Shown: positions 21,884-21,994 of the stretch, in pieces | How the letters are laid out: the number at the start of each line of letters is the position of its first letter | Position numbering within the stretch: position 1 is the first letter of the stretch | From: Bacillota bacterium | Lineage (GTDB): Bacteria; Bacillota; Clostridia; Lachnospirales; Lachnospiraceae | Reading direction: 5' to 3' | Assembly (NCBI GenBank): GCA_023441965.1 | Contig: JAEZNB010000066.1 | Span: 1-21,994, forward strand | Length of the DNA: 21,994 bases | The notes under the pieces: generated by a model | The model's input: the letters and a program-made list of their open reading frames with translations, nothing else | What the model was told of the DNA's origin: nothing | Databases searched by the model: none | Made by a program: the position numbers and the translations under genes

Positions 21884-21994
21884 GTGTGCCCGGTGGGCAC
21901 ACGTTCTAACGGGTGAAAGTCCCCAATCCGCCCGGCAGTGGGAAGGATACAGCCAAAGCCAAGGGTGTCCATCGTGAGGTGGAATCTGAAGAAA
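21884..21994 (+). mobile_element. 5' end of a class C-like group II intron, cut by window edge
   Basis: GTGTGCCCGGTGGGCACACG begins three bases after the T-tract of a terminator; GUGYG is the group II 5' end. The following AACGGGTGAAAGTCCC, and CCAAGGGTGTCC with GTGGAATCTGAAG further on, match domain I motifs of the Oceanobacillus iheyensis class C intron as I remember them. Class C introns insert just after terminator hairpins, as here. The intron-encoded reverse transcriptase would lie beyond the right edge. Confidence 0.82.

Overview
The window looks like a chromosome segment of an anaerobic, spore-forming Clostridia bacterium, most likely Lachnospiraceae-like. Pointers are a GHKL sensor kinase, a response regulator with a Spo0A-type DNA-binding domain, strong AGGAGG-type ribosome sites with several TTG starts, a Big_2 protein beside a Ser/Thr kinase, and the 5' end of a class C-like group II intron. 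Species cannot be named from sequence alone.

Region 1 (1-2120) is a signalling module. It holds the N-terminal 347 residues of a GHKL histidine kinase running off the left edge, a divergent 15-residue peptide gene (MWQIFWETLLKCMRN) with its own ribosome site and strong terminator, and a REC + Spo0A_C response regulator. The two regulatory gene promoters share a TTTCTGTATA element. In front of the regulator this element is part of a 7-3-7 tandem heptamer, the geometry of paired 0A boxes.

Region 2 (2270-11325) is one long plus-strand operon that reads as a RiPP biosynthetic cluster of a composition I do not recognise. It has two precursor peptides (40 and 43 aa) with related acidic leaders and very hydrophobic cores ending in Cys. 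They are followed by an M50 metalloprotease with a fused PqqD-like domain, an E1/ThiF-like enzyme with a four-helix membrane tail, an ABC exporter (ATPase and permease), a stand-alone PqqD-like protein, a radical SAM protein with a B12-binding-like N-terminus, and a YcaO protein of the E. coli YcaO type. Two tiny membrane proteins, and a possible third, are scattered through it as candidate immunity proteins. Two intercistronic hairpins without U-tracts probably set transcript ratios, and a strong terminator ends the operon. The likely logic is that the kinase/regulator senses a signal (perhaps the 15-mer), the operon is switched on, precursors are bound by PqqD-like domains, modified, cleaved by the M50 protease and exported.

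Region 3 (11330-13850) is an MFS efflux gene plus a winged-helix repressor, behind a promoter flanked by two matching inverted repeats, which suggests autoregulated drug or peptide efflux. Region 4 (13880-15785) is a divergent pair: a cytoplasmic GH5 glycosidase and an AraC regulator, with a direct-repeat operator between them. Region 5 (15790-19340) is a Hanks-type Ser/Thr kinase with extracellular leucine-rich repeats, a secreted Big_2 protein and an XRE-like regulator. Region 6 (19411-21994) has a DUF3825-like protein, a small protein made of two repeats, and a class C-like group II intron inserted just after that gene's terminator and cut by the right edge.

No tRNA, rRNA, CRISPR array, insertion sequence or replication origin was seen. 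No gap without a gene exceeds 300 bases.
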